DNA of 44,941 nucleotides from JAXJSP01 sp036310005 (GTDB lineage Bacteria; Bacillota; Clostridia; Oscillospirales; Acutalibacteraceae), in contig JAXJSP010000013.1 in assembly GCA_036310005.1 (NCBI GenBank), forward strand, positions 1 through 44,941. The letters are read 5' to 3'. Of this stretch, positions 35,603-44,379 are shown in pieces (position 1 is the stretch's first letter; the number at the start of each line of letters is the position of its first letter). The position numbers were made by a program, and so were the translations under genes. The notes under the pieces are model-generated. The model had not been told where the DNA came from. It saw nothing but the letters and a program-made list of their open reading frames with translations, and made no database searches.

Positions 35603-37691
35603 CCGATTTTTTTGTTCTCTTTTCTTTTTTTATTTCATATTCACAGCCTTCATTCAGACAATGAATAACACCTCTGCCCTTGAATAAGGTTTTTCCGCAA
35701 TTAGGACATAAATCTTTTGTAGGTTCATCCCAAGTCATAAATCCGCATTCTTTTCCTTTTTCGCATCCGTAGTATTTATGGCCCTTAGATGATTTTTTAA
35801 GCAAAATTTTAGAACCGCATTTCGGACAAGAACCCGACATTTCAGTAACAATCGGTTTAGTATTTTTACATTCGGGATAACCGGGACATGCCAAAAACTT
35901 ACCGAATCTTCCTGATTTTACAATCATTTTCTTTCCGCATAATTCACACACGACATCAGATTCCTCGACCGGTAATTTAACTCTTTTACCGTTCATATCC
36001 TCTTCCGCCTTTTCTAAAGTAACTTCAAACTTTTTATAAAAATCATCAATTACTTTTATCCAATCAAGTTTGCCTGACTCAATATTATCAAGTTCGCTTT
36101 CCATTTTTGCAGTAAACTTTGCATCAACAATATAAGCAAACTGTTTTTCCATAATTTCGGTGACAATTTCACCTAACTGTGTCGGTACAAAATACTTCTT
36201 TACCACTTCAACATAATCTCGTTGTTGAACTGTGGATAAGATAGGAACATAAGTTGAAGGCCTGCCGATTTTCTTTTCTTCTAATGTTTTTACAAGTCTT
36301 GCCTCGTCATATCTCGGAGGAGGTGAAGTAAAGTGCTGAAGCGAAGATAAATCTTTTAAATTCAAAACTTCTCCGTTATCTAATTTAGGCAAAGTTTTCT
36401 GCTCGTCTTCATCACTATTTTCTACAGTTTCTTCATATAAAACCGTAAATCCGTCAAATCTGACAGTATAACCGGAAGTTTTAAACAAGTATTTACCGGC
36501 ATTAATGTCAATATTTACAGTATCTTGTACGCAAGGCACCATTAAACTTGACATAAATCTATCCCAAATCAACTTATATAATTTATACTGTTCTAAAGTT
36601 AAATCAGATTTGATTTTTTCGGGTGTCAGAGTCGGCGAAGTCGGACGAATAGCCTCGTGAGCATCTTGAGCGCCCGCTTTTGCTTTATAGACAGTACGTT
36701 TAGCAGGAATATAGTTTTCTCCGTATGTGCTCTTAATATAATCTTCCCCTGCTTTACGCGCTTCCTCGGAAATTCTTAAAGAATCAGTACGCATATAAGT
36801 AATTAAACCTGTTGAGCCTAAACCTTTAATTTCTACACCCTCATAAAGCGCCTGTGCAATTCTCATCGTCTTTTTTGATGCAAAACCAAGTTTTCGTACA
36901 GCCTCTTGCTGCAAAGTAGATGTAGTAAAAGGCGGTGAAGGCTTTTTATTTCTGACGCCTTTTTTGATATTTGAAATTACGAAATTTTCGTTTTTGACTT
37001 CATCATATACTTTTTGTGCGTCTGCTTCATTTTTTATTTCAATTTTTTCATCGCCGGTACCGTAGAGTTTTGCAACAAAAGTTTTAGCCAAACCTTTTTT
37101 AGAAAGTTTTGCTTCAATTGTCCAATATTCTTCGGGAACGAAATTTCTGATTTCTCTTTCTCTGTCAACGATTAGTTTAACAGCAACGGACTGAACTCTA
37201 CCTGCTGATAAACCTCTTTTAACTTTTTTCCATAAAAACGGGCTGATTTTATAACCGACAAGTCTGTCAAGAACACGCCTTGTCTGTTGGGCATCAACTA
37301 AATCTATATCTATTGCGCGCGGATTTTTCATGCCCTCCTCAATGCCTGTTTTTGTAAGTTCATTAAAAGTAACTCTGTTATCGTCATTCATATCCAAGCC
37401 TAACAGTTGTGCTAAATGCCATGAAATTGCCTCACCCTCTCGGTCAGGGTCAGTTGCAAGATACACATTATCGCTGTCTTTTGATAATTTTCTTAACTTT
37501 TCAATGAGTTCGGTTTTATTATCAATATCAACATACATCGGCTTATAATCATGTTCAATATCAATACCCAATTTTGACTTTGGCAAATCTCTTAAATGCC
37601 CCATAGAAGCAACTACTTCGTAATCTTCACCTAAATACTTTTTAATTGTTTTTGCCTTACCAGGCGATTCTATAATAACTAAATTATGCAT
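35592..37691 (-). CDS. topA: DNA topoisomerase I
   Basis: A 699-residue type IA topoisomerase relaxing negative supercoils. The Toprim domain starts with VIIESPGKAKTIKKYLG and includes DPDREGEAISWHL (about 81-93). The catalytic tyrosine is Y299 in LITYMRTDS. Three C-terminal four-cysteine zinc fingers are visible, starting CELCGKK, CPKCGSK and CPNCGKT. The protein is full length. It follows dprA by 12 bp, the usual dprA-topA-trmFO order of Bacillota. Confidence 0.98.
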   Translation of the reverse strand: MHNLVIIESPGKAKTIKKYLGEDYEVVASMGHLRDLPKSKLGIDIEHDYKPMYVDIDNKTELIEKLRKLSKDSDNVYLATDPDREGEAISWHLAQLLGLDMNDDNRVTFNELTKTGIEEGMKNPRAIDIDLVDAQQTRRVLDRLVGYKISPFLWKKVKRGLSAGRVQSVAVKLIVDREREIRNFVPEEYWTIEAKLSKKGLAKTFVAKLYGTGDEKIEIKNEADAQKVYDEVKNENFVISNIKKGVRNKKPSPPFTTSTLQQEAVRKLGFASKKTMRIAQALYEGVEIKGLGSTGLITYMRTDSLRISEEARKAGEDYIKSTYGENYIPAKRTVYKAKAGAQDAHEAIRPTSPTLTPEKIKSDLTLEQYKLYKLIWDRFMSSLMVPCVQDTVNIDINAGKYLFKTSGYTVRFDGFTVLYEETVENSDEDEQKTLPKLDNGEVLNLKDLSSLQHFTSPPPRYDEARLVKTLEEKKIGRPSTYVPILSTVQQRDYVEVVKKYFVPTQLGEIVTEIMEKQFAYIVDAKFTAKMESELDNIESGKLDWIKVIDDFYKKFEVTLEKAEEDMNGKRVKLPVEESDVVCELCGKKMIVKSGRFGKFLACPGYPECKNTKPIVTEMSGSCPKCGSKILLKKSSKGHKYYGCEKGKECGFMTWDEPTKDLCPNCGKTLFKGRGVIHCLNEGCEYEIKKEKRTKKSDEN

Positions 37692-37703
37692 TAGTGCCTC
37701 CGC

Positions 37704-38870
37704 TTACTTTTCTATTATTGCGTACCTGCCACCCGGTACAGATTTTATAATTTTTAATAACTCTAATTCGCTTAAAGTCTGAATAGCAATTTCTTCATCC
37801 AAACCGCTGCGTGCGACCAAATCGTCACAGTATTCTTCGACTTCAACAAAAGCATCCAGTAAAAGTTTTGCTTCATCGGATAAATTTGCCTCAACATTTT
37901 TCTTGTTCATAATTTCTTGAATTTCATCATCATAAACCGATTCCGGACTTCCGATAAAATTCTCATAATTTAAGTCAAAAATTAGTTTGTTTGGATATAT
38001 AGAATTATATTCATTCAAAATATCTGAAGTTTGTGTAACAGGAATTGCTCCGGAACGAATTAACATATTAGGCAAAAAAGCCATAGGATTATCAGCATCT
38101 CCCGGTATTGCAAAAATATCTTTTCCCTGCTCCAAAGCATGGTTAACAGTAATTTTTGCACCGCTTCTGTTATTACCCTCAACGACGACTGTGCCCAAAC
38201 TTAACGCAGAAATTAATCTGTTTCTGATTTTAAACGTGTCTTTAAATAAAGGCAGATTCGGTGGCATTTCACTTATTAAACAACCATTATTTGCAATTTC
38301 ATCTCTTAATTGCGCATTTTCCGGCAAATAAGAATAATTCAAGCCGCAAGGCAGTACTGCAATTGTTTTTCCGCCTGCTCTTAAAACTCCGGTATGTGCA
38401 GAAAAGTCAATGCCAACTGCTCCGCCGCTTACAACTAAGCATCCGCATTTTGTCAAATTATATGCTAATTCTCTTGCTACGCTCTTTCCGAAAGATGTTG
38501 CTTTTCTTGAACCGACGATTGAAATAGTAATATAGTCATCCGGATTTATTATCTCTCCTTTTATAAATAATGCCGCAGGAGGATTAATTATATTTAACAG
38601 TCTGTTCGGGTATCTTTCATCATCGGGCGTAATAATATAATGACCTAATTTATCACAATATTCAATTGTTTGATACATAGAATCAAGTTTAATTGAAGAA
38701 AATCTTTTTGCCTGGTCTTTATTAAGCAAGCCAACCTTTAAAAGATACCGTACATCTTCATCATAAAAATCTCTGATATTTCTGTATTGAGAAGCAATAT
38801 CCAGAATTTTATTATTACCAAAGCCTAAAACCGCTTGCAAAAACAACCAATATTCAACATTTGTGTTCAT
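37704..38870 (-). CDS. dprA: DNA processing protein DprA
   Basis: A 388-residue DprA/Smf protein that binds single-stranded DNA entering by transformation and loads RecA. The Rossmann-like core has SIVGSRKATSFGKSVA, SGGAVGIDFSAHTGVL, and LPCGLNYSYLPENAQL. The C-terminal winged helix (about 330-388) ends with SVPGGRYAIIE. The ATG at 38870 overlaps the trmH stop as TAATG; a TTG at 38888 is less likely. No other competence gene is present, although dprA is widespread even in bacteria not known to transform. Confidence 0.95.
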   Translation of the reverse strand: MNTNVEYWLFLQAVLGFGNNKILDIASQYRNIRDFYDEDVRYLLKVGLLNKDQAKRFSSIKLDSMYQTIEYCDKLGHYIITPDDERYPNRLLNIINPPAALFIKGEIINPDDYITISIVGSRKATSFGKSVARELAYNLTKCGCLVVSGGAVGIDFSAHTGVLRAGGKTIAVLPCGLNYSYLPENAQLRDEIANNGCLISEMPPNLPLFKDTFKIRNRLISALSLGTVVVEGNNRSGAKITVNHALEQGKDIFAIPGDADNPMAFLPNMLIRSGAIPVTQTSDILNEYNSIYPNKLIFDLNYENFIGSPESVYDDEIQEIMNKKNVEANLSDEAKLLLDAFVEVEEYCDDLVARSGLDEEIAIQTLSELELLKIIKSVPGGRYAIIEK

Positions 38871-39649
38871 TATTTCACAAACTCCCAAAACAGTATTGCC
38901 GCAGCTGCCGAAGCATTAAAAGATTCTGCTTTTCCTTTTATGGGAATGGTAACAAGGTCATTACACAAACCTTTTAATTGTTCACTGACACCGTTTCCCT
39001 CATTACCGATAATTAAAACAGTACCGTCTGTAAAATCATAATCAGTAATGCTATTTGCTTTTTCATCTACAACAGATGCAATAAATTTTAATCCGTTTGA
39101 TTTAAGCATACTTATATCTTCATAATCAAGATTGATAATATCCAATCTGAACAATGAACCCATAGATGCTCTGAGCGACTTTTCGCAATAGCAGTCGCAG
39201 TTGTGACCTATTAAAATTAATCCGTCCAGACCTAAAGCCTCCGCAGTTCTCGAAATTGCACCTAAATTCAACGGATTAGAAATGTTTTCTATTGCGGCAT
39301 ACCGTCCTGACATATTAATACTAATATTATGTTCAGGTATTTCACACACGCATAATACTCCTTGCGTATTCTCGGTATCACTGATTTTATTAAAAACACT
39401 GTCAGTTAATAAATAATTACCAACAGTATTTTGCAAAATTTCTTCAACATAACTTTTATATTTTTCAATGCCGCTTTCAGTAAACATAAGCCATTTAATA
39501 ACAATACCGCTTTTAAATGCATCCAAGCACAAGCGCGCGCCTTCAATAACAAATAATCCGTTAGTTTCCCTATATTTAGATGATTTAATTAACTTAGAAA
39601 CCAATTTAATTTTTTCGTTGTCTTTGCTTGATATTTTATCAAATTTCAC
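38870..39649 (-). CDS. TrmH/SpoU-family RNA 2'-O-methyltransferase
   Basis: A 259-residue SPOUT methyltransferase with an N-terminal substrate-binding domain (about 1-95, GLFVIEGARLCLDA) and a knotted C-terminal domain. The three SPOUT motifs are NPLNLGAISRTAEALG, IIGNEGNGV and IPIKGKAESFNASAA. The likely target is 23S rRNA, as in RlmB-like proteins. It begins at GTG (39649) with a weak ribosome binding site, because an in-frame stop precedes the GTG directly. It is the first gene of the superoperon and follows rplT, a common linkage. Confidence 0.93.
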   Translation of the reverse strand: MKFDKISSKDNEKIKLVSKLIKSSKYRETNGLFVIEGARLCLDAFKSGIVIKWLMFTESGIEKYKSYVEEILQNTVGNYLLTDSVFNKISDTENTQGVLCVCEIPEHNISINMSGRYAAIENISNPLNLGAISRTAEALGLDGLILIGHNCDCYCEKSLRASMGSLFRLDIINLDYEDISMLKSNGLKFIASVVDEKANSITDYDFTDGTVLIIGNEGNGVSEQLKGLCNDLVTIPIKGKAESFNASAAAAILFWEFVK

Positions 39650-39682
39650 TTATATTCACAACCAATATTTAAAAATATGTAG

Positions 39683-39718
39683 CAAAAGACACGCCCGTAC
39701 GCGTATATCGGGCGTGTC
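39683..39718 (-). terminator. Hairpin terminator after rplT
   Basis: GACACGCCCG (39688-39697) and CGGGCGTGTC (39709-39718) form a 10-bp GC-rich stem. On the minus strand a short TTTT tail follows. Termination may be partial, allowing read-through into trmH. Confidence 0.75.
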
Positions 39719-39724
39719 AAATAA

Positions 39725-40084
39725 TTATTTTGAAAGTGCTTTATTAGCAGTCTTTACAAGTGCTTTAAATCCCTCAGCATCACTTACTGCGATTTCAGCA
39801 AGCATCTTACGGTTAATTTCTACATTAGCCTTGTTAAGACCATTCATAAATGTTGAATAATTAATACCGTTTGCCTTACAAGCCGCAGAAATTCGGGTAA
39901 TCCATAAACGACGGAAATCACGTTTTTTCTGTTTACGTCCGATATAAGCATATTGTCCGCTTTTCATCACTGCTTCTTTTGCAGTGCGGAAAAGTTTTGA
40001 TTTAGCTCCAAAATAACCTTTTGCAAGCTTTAATGTTTTCTTTCTTCTTTTGCGCGTCATCATTGCGCCTTTTACATGAGCCAT
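39725..40084 (-). CDS. rplT: 50S ribosomal protein L20
   Basis: A 119-residue bL20, full length. The start MAHVKGAMMTRKRRKKTLK and the central RQKKRDFRRLWITRI-type helix (here GRKQKKRDFRRLWITRI) are diagnostic. L20 is essential for early 50S assembly and in Bacillota represses its own operon by binding the infC leader. GGAGG precedes the ATG. Order infC-rpmI-rplT is universal in the group. Confidence 0.98.
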   Translation of the reverse strand: MAHVKGAMMTRKRRKKTLKLAKGYFGAKSKLFRTAKEAVMKSGQYAYIGRKQKKRDFRRLWITRISAACKANGINYSTFMNGLNKANVEINRKMLAEIAVSDAEGFKALVKTANKALSK

Positions 40085-40131
40085 TATTAATTTACCTCCA
40101 AATTACAGCAATCGACAATGCCGATTTATTT

Positions 40132-40329
40132 TTACTTATAAGGAATAAGACGCTTAATCTGTGCAGAATTTGTAACGTCAGTTTCTACAGTCTTACGAAG
40201 ATTTCTCTTGCGCTTTGTTGTTTTCTTGTTAAGAATGTGTGATTTATAAGCATGTGCACGCATTACTTTACCGCTTTTAGATAATTTAAAACGTTTTTTA
40301 GCACCGCTATGTGTTTTGATTTTAGGCAT
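40132..40329 (-). CDS. rpmI: 50S ribosomal protein L35
   Basis: A 65-residue bL35 with typical MPKIKTHSGAKKRFKLSKSG opening and very basic composition. GGAGG is well placed before the ATG. It lies between infC (29-bp gap) and rplT (47-bp gap) in one transcript. Confidence 0.98.
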   Translation of the reverse strand: MPKIKTHSGAKKRFKLSKSGKVMRAHAYKSHILNKKTTKRKRNLRKTVETDVTNSAQIKRLIPYK

Positions 40330-40358
40330 AATTATATCCTCCTTAAATTTAAAATCAA

Positions 40359-40874
40359 TTATTTACTTGACTTAGGTGCAAGGAACATTAACATATTCCT
40401 TCCTTCCAATTTTGCCTGTTTTTCAACATTACTGAATTCACTGCAGTATTCAGCAAATCTTTCCATTGTTTCAAGTCCGATTTCGGGATGTCCCATTTCG
40501 CGACCTCTAAAACGAATTGAAACCTTTACCTTGTCGCCGCTTTTTAAAAACTTAATTGCATGATTGCCTTTTGTTTCAAAATCATGCTTATCAATTTTTA
40601 ATGAAAGACGAATTTCCTTAATATCGACTACTTTTTGATTTTTCTTTGATTCTTTCTCTTTTCTTGCCTGTTCATAACGATACTTACCGTAATCCATTAT
40701 TTTACATACAGGCGGTTGGGCTTGGGGAGCAATCAAAACCAAATCCAAGTCTTTTTCGAATGCAAGTTTTAATGCATCGCCTGATGACATTAAGCCGAGT
40801 TGTCCTTCAGGACCGACTACTCTCACTTCATCGATATTAATTTCTTCATTAATAGGTAATTCTTTACTGCTGAT
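40359..40874 (-). CDS. infC: Translation initiation factor IF-3, with AUC start codon
   Basis: A 171-residue IF-3 with the usual N domain, linker (KESKKNQK) and C domain (VKVSIRFRGREMGHPEIG). The frame shows no ATG, GTG or TTG at the true N-terminus. The first such codon, a GTG at 40826, would drop 16 conserved residues of the N domain. The codon ATC at 40874-40872 lies 10 bp after a strong GGAGG (40889-40885) and gives SSKELPINEEI.., the expected IF-3 opening. Non-canonical starts (AUU in E. coli) let IF-3 repress itself, because IF-3 itself discriminates against them. An upstream leader adds a second control. Confidence 0.93.
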   Translation of the reverse strand: MSSKELPINEEINIDEVRVVGPEGQLGLMSSGDALKLAFEKDLDLVLIAPQAQPPVCKIMDYGKYRYEQARKEKESKKNQKVVDIKEIRLSLKIDKHDFETKGNHAIKFLKSGDKVKVSIRFRGREMGHPEIGLETMERFAEYCSEFSNVEKQAKLEGRNMLMFLAPKSSK

Positions 40875-40887
40875 AGGAAAAGCACCT

Positions 40888-41011
40888 CCGTAACAAAATC
40901 AAAGCGTGGACAGAGTAACACCGGTCCACGCAATAACATCGTAAAATACTCAATTATTGACCCGACGGCTTACTCGCCATACAAGGTGAGACTTCTGTCT
41001 ACTTTGTTTTC
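40888..41011 (-). promoter_or_regulatory. Structured leader of infC-rpmI-rplT, L20-leader-like
   Basis: The roughly 120-base leader contains a terminal hairpin, GCGTGGAC (40931-40924) with GTCCACGC (40911-40904), followed by an imperfect U-rich tail, and an upstream GACAGAAGTCTC hairpin region near 40985-40997. This position and arrangement match the L20 autoregulatory leaders of Bacillota, where L20 binding promotes premature termination. The family assignment is by context; I cannot run a covariance model. Confidence 0.6.
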
Positions 41012-41017
41012 CAATGA

Positions 41018-41046
41018 ATTATATACTAAAAGTCCAAATTTGTCAA
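41018..41046 (-). promoter_or_regulatory. Consensus sigma-A promoter of infC-rpmI-rplT
   Basis: On the minus strand TTGACA (41046-41041) and TATAAT (41023-41018) are both perfect and separated by 17 bp. The -35 box overlaps the last four bases of the VanY-like gene. Predicted start is near 41011. Confidence 0.9.
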
Positions 41047-41927
41047 CCATTATTTTTCAAATAATCAACATATTCTTCTAAACACATATTTAATTCATTC
41101 ATTTTTTTAGCATGTTCCGTACCGACGTACCTGTAATGCCAGGGTTCATAAATAATTTTTGTAACTGTTTCTTTTCCCTTCGGATATCTCATAACAAACC
41201 CAAAGCGCTCGGCATTCTCTTTAAGCCAAACCAGCTCATCAGTATTTTCAAATTCTTGCTCCAAATAATTAAAATCGCAGGCTAAACCTAAATTATGGTC
41301 ACTGGTTCCCGGTACTGCAACGACGGTTGCTGCTGCAGTTTCTGCCTCTTTTTGTTCATATCCCATATTCAAGTAATATGAAACTTTATTTTGATACAGC
41401 GTATTTTGATATTCATACGATCTGTAAGAAGACAGAACATTAAGATGTACACCGTCTTCTTCTGCTGCGTTTAACATATCCACTAAATCATCATACGCTC
41501 TTGAATCTATCTCAAAATCAATTCCGTCCTGACAAAATTCTGACGGTATTACCGACAAATCAACATAATAATCGGTTACTATGTTATCGGAATTTGCAAT
41601 TATTAATTGCCATTCGTCAGTTTTGCTTGTTGTGTTTTTACTTTCATCACTTTGAGAAGCAGTAGATACAGGCTCCGAACTTTCAATATCAGAACTGTCA
41701 TCATCAATCTGAGAACTCTCATCGCTGACATCCGAATTAGTATCAGAATCAGGTGTTTCTTCCGAAACTACTTTTGAAACAGTACTGTTATTCATACTTT
41801 GCGAACTTGAATTATTGACATCTTTATATTTAATTGCTATTGATAAAACTACAATTGAGAATACTAATAATAAAATAATAACAGATATAACAAAAAATTT
41901 ATTAGACTTGTTTTTGTTTTTTTTCAT
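41043..41927 (-). CDS. VanY-like D-alanyl-D-alanine carboxypeptidase (peptidase M15B)
   Basis: A 294-residue membrane-anchored zinc peptidase. A basic N-terminus leads into one transmembrane helix (about 9-31), then a Ser/Asp/Glu-rich low-complexity spacer (about 38-105) as expected for crossing the wall, then the M15 domain. The zinc motif is in TSDHNLGLACDF (SxHxxGxAxD), and EPWHYRYV holds the final His. It trims the terminal D-Ala of peptidoglycan stem peptides. Alone, without VanHAX-type genes, it is a housekeeping wall enzyme rather than evidence of vancomycin resistance. I chose the ATG at 41927 behind AAGGTGG. Confidence 0.92.
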   Translation of the reverse strand: MKKNKNKSNKFFVISVIILLLVFSIVVLSIAIKYKDVNNSSSQSMNNSTVSKVVSEETPDSDTNSDVSDESSQIDDDSSDIESSEPVSTASQSDESKNTTSKTDEWQLIIANSDNIVTDYYVDLSVIPSEFCQDGIDFEIDSRAYDDLVDMLNAAEEDGVHLNVLSSYRSYEYQNTLYQNKVSYYLNMGYEQKEAETAAATVVAVPGTSDHNLGLACDFNYLEQEFENTDELVWLKENAERFGFVMRYPKGKETVTKIIYEPWHYRYVGTEHAKKMNELNMCLEEYVDYLKNNG

Positions 41928-41971
41928 TAATACCACCTTGCAATTGTTTCGAAGTTTTATAATTATTATAA

Positions 41972-42003
41972 ATAAAGTCGCAGATTAATTACTGCGACTT
42001 TAT
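41972..42003. terminator. Terminator between pnp and the VanY-like gene
   Basis: ATAAAGTCGCAG and CTGCGACTTTAT form a 12-bp stem with an 8-base loop and a T-rich tail on the minus strand, just after the pnp stop codon. The stem core AAAGTCGCAG is shared with the terminator at 19007-19036. Confidence 0.85.
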
Positions 42004-42010
42004 CATTAAA

Positions 42011-44221
42011 TTAATCTTTTTTCTTGTTTCTGAAATTTCTTGAAGTTTTTTTACGAGGTGCTGTATTTTCCTGTGCATCATCTTCAGGTACTAAACCCTC
42101 AATCTCAATAAGAGCATCTCTTCTTGAAAGATTAAGTCTTCCTTGCTCATCAATTTCAACAACTTTAACGATAATTTCGTCGCCGACCTGAACAACATCT
42201 TCTACTTTTGCAACTCTCTTAACATCGAGTTTGCTGATGTGTACAAGTCCCTCTTTACCGGGAGCAATTTCAACAAAAGCGCCGAATGTCATTAATCTGG
42301 TTACTTTACCTTTAAATATTGCTCCGACCTCCGGGTCATTAGCAATAGTTTCAACTATCATTAATGCTCTCTTTGCATCATCGATGTCTATTGCAGATAT
42401 AAATACATTTCCATCTTCTTCAATAGAAATCTCACATTTACAATCTTCTTGAATTTTTTGAATTATTTTGCCCTGTTTACCGATAACATCTCCGATTTTT
42501 TCAGGATCAATTTTTGTTGTAAGCATTTTCGGAGCATATTTTGAAAGTTCTGCTCTCGGCTCGGAAATTACCGGCAACATAATTTCATCAAGAATATAAT
42601 TTCTTGCTACATTGGTTTTTTCAAAGGCTTCTTTAATAATTTCGGGAGTTAATCCGTGAACTTTCAAGTCCATTTGAATTGCAGTAATGCCTTTCTTTGT
42701 ACCTGCAACTTTAAAGTCCATATCTCCATAGAAATCTTCAAGTCCCTGAATGTCTACCATAGTCATAAATTCACCGTTGTCACCTGTTATTAATCCGCAG
42801 GAAATACCTGCAACAGGTGCTTTAATCGGTACACCTGCTGCCATTAAAGCAAGTGTTGAGCCACAAATTGAGCCTTGTGAAGTAGAACCGTTTGAAGATA
42901 AAACTTCAGACACAACTCTTATTGTATACGGGAATTCCTCAATTGAAGGAATTACAGGTGCTAATGCTTTTTCAGCTAAAGCACCGTGACCGATTTCTCT
43001 GCGGCCGGGTCCGCGTGAAGGTTTTGTTTCGCCGACAGAATATGACGGGAAATTATAATGATGAATATATCTTTTTTCGTTTTCTTCATCAAGACCGTCA
43101 AGTTTCTGAGCATCGGAAACAGAAGCCAGAGTGGCAATTGAAAGCACTTGGGTTTGTCCGCGTGTAAACATACCCGAGCCGTGTACTCTCGGCAACAAAT
43201 CTACTTCTGCGCTTAACGGACGTATTTCATCAATTCCTCTGCCGTCAACTCTTTTGTGCTCATTTTTAAGCCAATCACGAACAACATGTTTTTGAACAAG
43301 ATACATAATCTCATCAAGTTTTGCTTCATTACCTTCAAAGCGCTCATCAAATTTTTCATGAACAGCCTCATAAACCGGTAAAAGCGCAGCATCTCTGACA
43401 TTTTTATCGTCTGTATCAAGCGCCTTTTTAACATCTTCAATGCAAAATTCTTCGATTTCAGCCATAATTTCAGGATCCGGGTCATTTGACTCAAAAGCAA
43501 ATTTCGGCTTACCGATTTCAGATACAATCTGATTAATGAAAGCAACAACTTCTTTGTTTACCTCGTGTGCTTTCATAATTGCATCAAACATTAAATCATC
43601 GGGAATTTCGTTACCGCCTGCTTCAATCATCGCTACCAAATCAGCTGTAGAAGCAACTGTCAGATTCAAATCAGATTTATCTCTTTGTTCCAATGTCGGA
43701 TTGATAATAATTTCACCGTCAATTAATCCGACATTTGTGCCGCTTATAGGGCCATCCCAAGGCACATCGGAAATAGCAATTGCAGCAGAAACACCAATCA
43801 TCGCTGTTATTTCGGGACTGCAGTCAGGATCAACAGACATAACTGTTGCTACAACAGAACAGTCATTTCTCATATCTTTCGGGAACAAAGGTCGAATAGG
43901 TCTGTCAATACAACGAGAAGTTAATATTGCTTTTTCGCTCGGTCTTCCCTCTCTTCTTTGGAAAGAGCCGGGTATTCTGCCTACAGAATACATTTTTTCC
44001 TCATAATCAACTGAAAGTGGGAAAAAGTCTACTCCTTCTCTCGGTTTAGCAGAAGCAGTAACATTACAAAGTACAGCTGTTTCACCGTAAGTTGCCATAA
44101 CAGATGCATTTGTAAGACCTGCCATTTTGCCGGTTTCAATTTTAAATGGTCTTCCGGCAATAGTTGTTTGATAAACTTTGTATTTATCAAAAGTCATTTT
44201 GTTACTTGTAACTTGAACCAT
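42011..44221 (-). CDS. pnp: Polyribonucleotide nucleotidyltransferase (PNPase)
   Basis: A 736-residue phosphorolytic 3'-5' exoribonuclease. Two RNase PH domains flank a helical linker. The second carries RGPGRREIGHGALAEKAL and SNGSTSQGSICGSTLALM. A KH domain (IGDVIGKQGKIIQKI, near 560) and an S1 domain (GAIFKGKVTRLMTFGAFVEI, near 625) follow, with a basic tail. I chose the ATG at 44221, where GGAGG lies 8 bp upstream; an in-frame start at 44236 would overlap that site. It lies downstream of rpsO, the classic rpsO-pnp order, but a terminator separates them. Confidence 0.98.
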   Translation of the reverse strand: MVQVTSNKMTFDKYKVYQTTIAGRPFKIETGKMAGLTNASVMATYGETAVLCNVTASAKPREGVDFFPLSVDYEEKMYSVGRIPGSFQRREGRPSEKAILTSRCIDRPIRPLFPKDMRNDCSVVATVMSVDPDCSPEITAMIGVSAAIAISDVPWDGPISGTNVGLIDGEIIINPTLEQRDKSDLNLTVASTADLVAMIEAGGNEIPDDLMFDAIMKAHEVNKEVVAFINQIVSEIGKPKFAFESNDPDPEIMAEIEEFCIEDVKKALDTDDKNVRDAALLPVYEAVHEKFDERFEGNEAKLDEIMYLVQKHVVRDWLKNEHKRVDGRGIDEIRPLSAEVDLLPRVHGSGMFTRGQTQVLSIATLASVSDAQKLDGLDEENEKRYIHHYNFPSYSVGETKPSRGPGRREIGHGALAEKALAPVIPSIEEFPYTIRVVSEVLSSNGSTSQGSICGSTLALMAAGVPIKAPVAGISCGLITGDNGEFMTMVDIQGLEDFYGDMDFKVAGTKKGITAIQMDLKVHGLTPEIIKEAFEKTNVARNYILDEIMLPVISEPRAELSKYAPKMLTTKIDPEKIGDVIGKQGKIIQKIQEDCKCEISIEEDGNVFISAIDIDDAKRALMIVETIANDPEVGAIFKGKVTRLMTFGAFVEIAPGKEGLVHISKLDVKRVAKVEDVVQVGDEIIVKVVEIDEQGRLNLSRRDALIEIEGLVPEDDAQENTAPRKKTSRNFRNKKKD

Positions 44222-44258
44222 AATTTTAACCTCCAATATAAATTGTTTTTAGAGTTTT

Positions 44259-44322
44259 GAAGGTTTAGCAATAAATTCATTGTCTAAATATTTAGGCAAT
44301 CAATTAACTGCTAAAAACCTCA
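44259..44322 (-). promoter_or_regulatory. Long imperfect hairpin in the pnp leader
   Basis: The pnp leader can fold into an extended, interrupted hairpin: outer arms GAGGTTTTTAGCA and TGCTAAACCTTC, inner arms around TTGCCTAAATATTTAGACAA. It resembles in position the RNase III-cleaved leader stem that controls pnp in E. coli. Pairing is visible but function is inferred. Confidence 0.45.
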
Positions 44323-44344
44323 TAAACTCAAATTAAATATTAAA

Positions 44345-44373
44345 AGCAGACCGAAAGAATCTTTCGGTCTGCT
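44345..44373 (-). terminator. Intrinsic terminator after rpsO
   Basis: AGCAGACCGAAAG (44345-44357) and CTTTCGGTCTGCT (44361-44373) form a perfect 13-bp stem with a 3-base loop. On the minus strand a TTTTA tail follows. It lies between rpsO and pnp. Confidence 0.88.
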
Positions 44374-44379
44374 GTCAGA

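Noticed and set aside
41043..41927. Vancomycin resistance locus
   Set aside because: A lone VanY-type carboxypeptidase without vanHAX or a two-component pair is common in Clostridia and not evidence of resistance.
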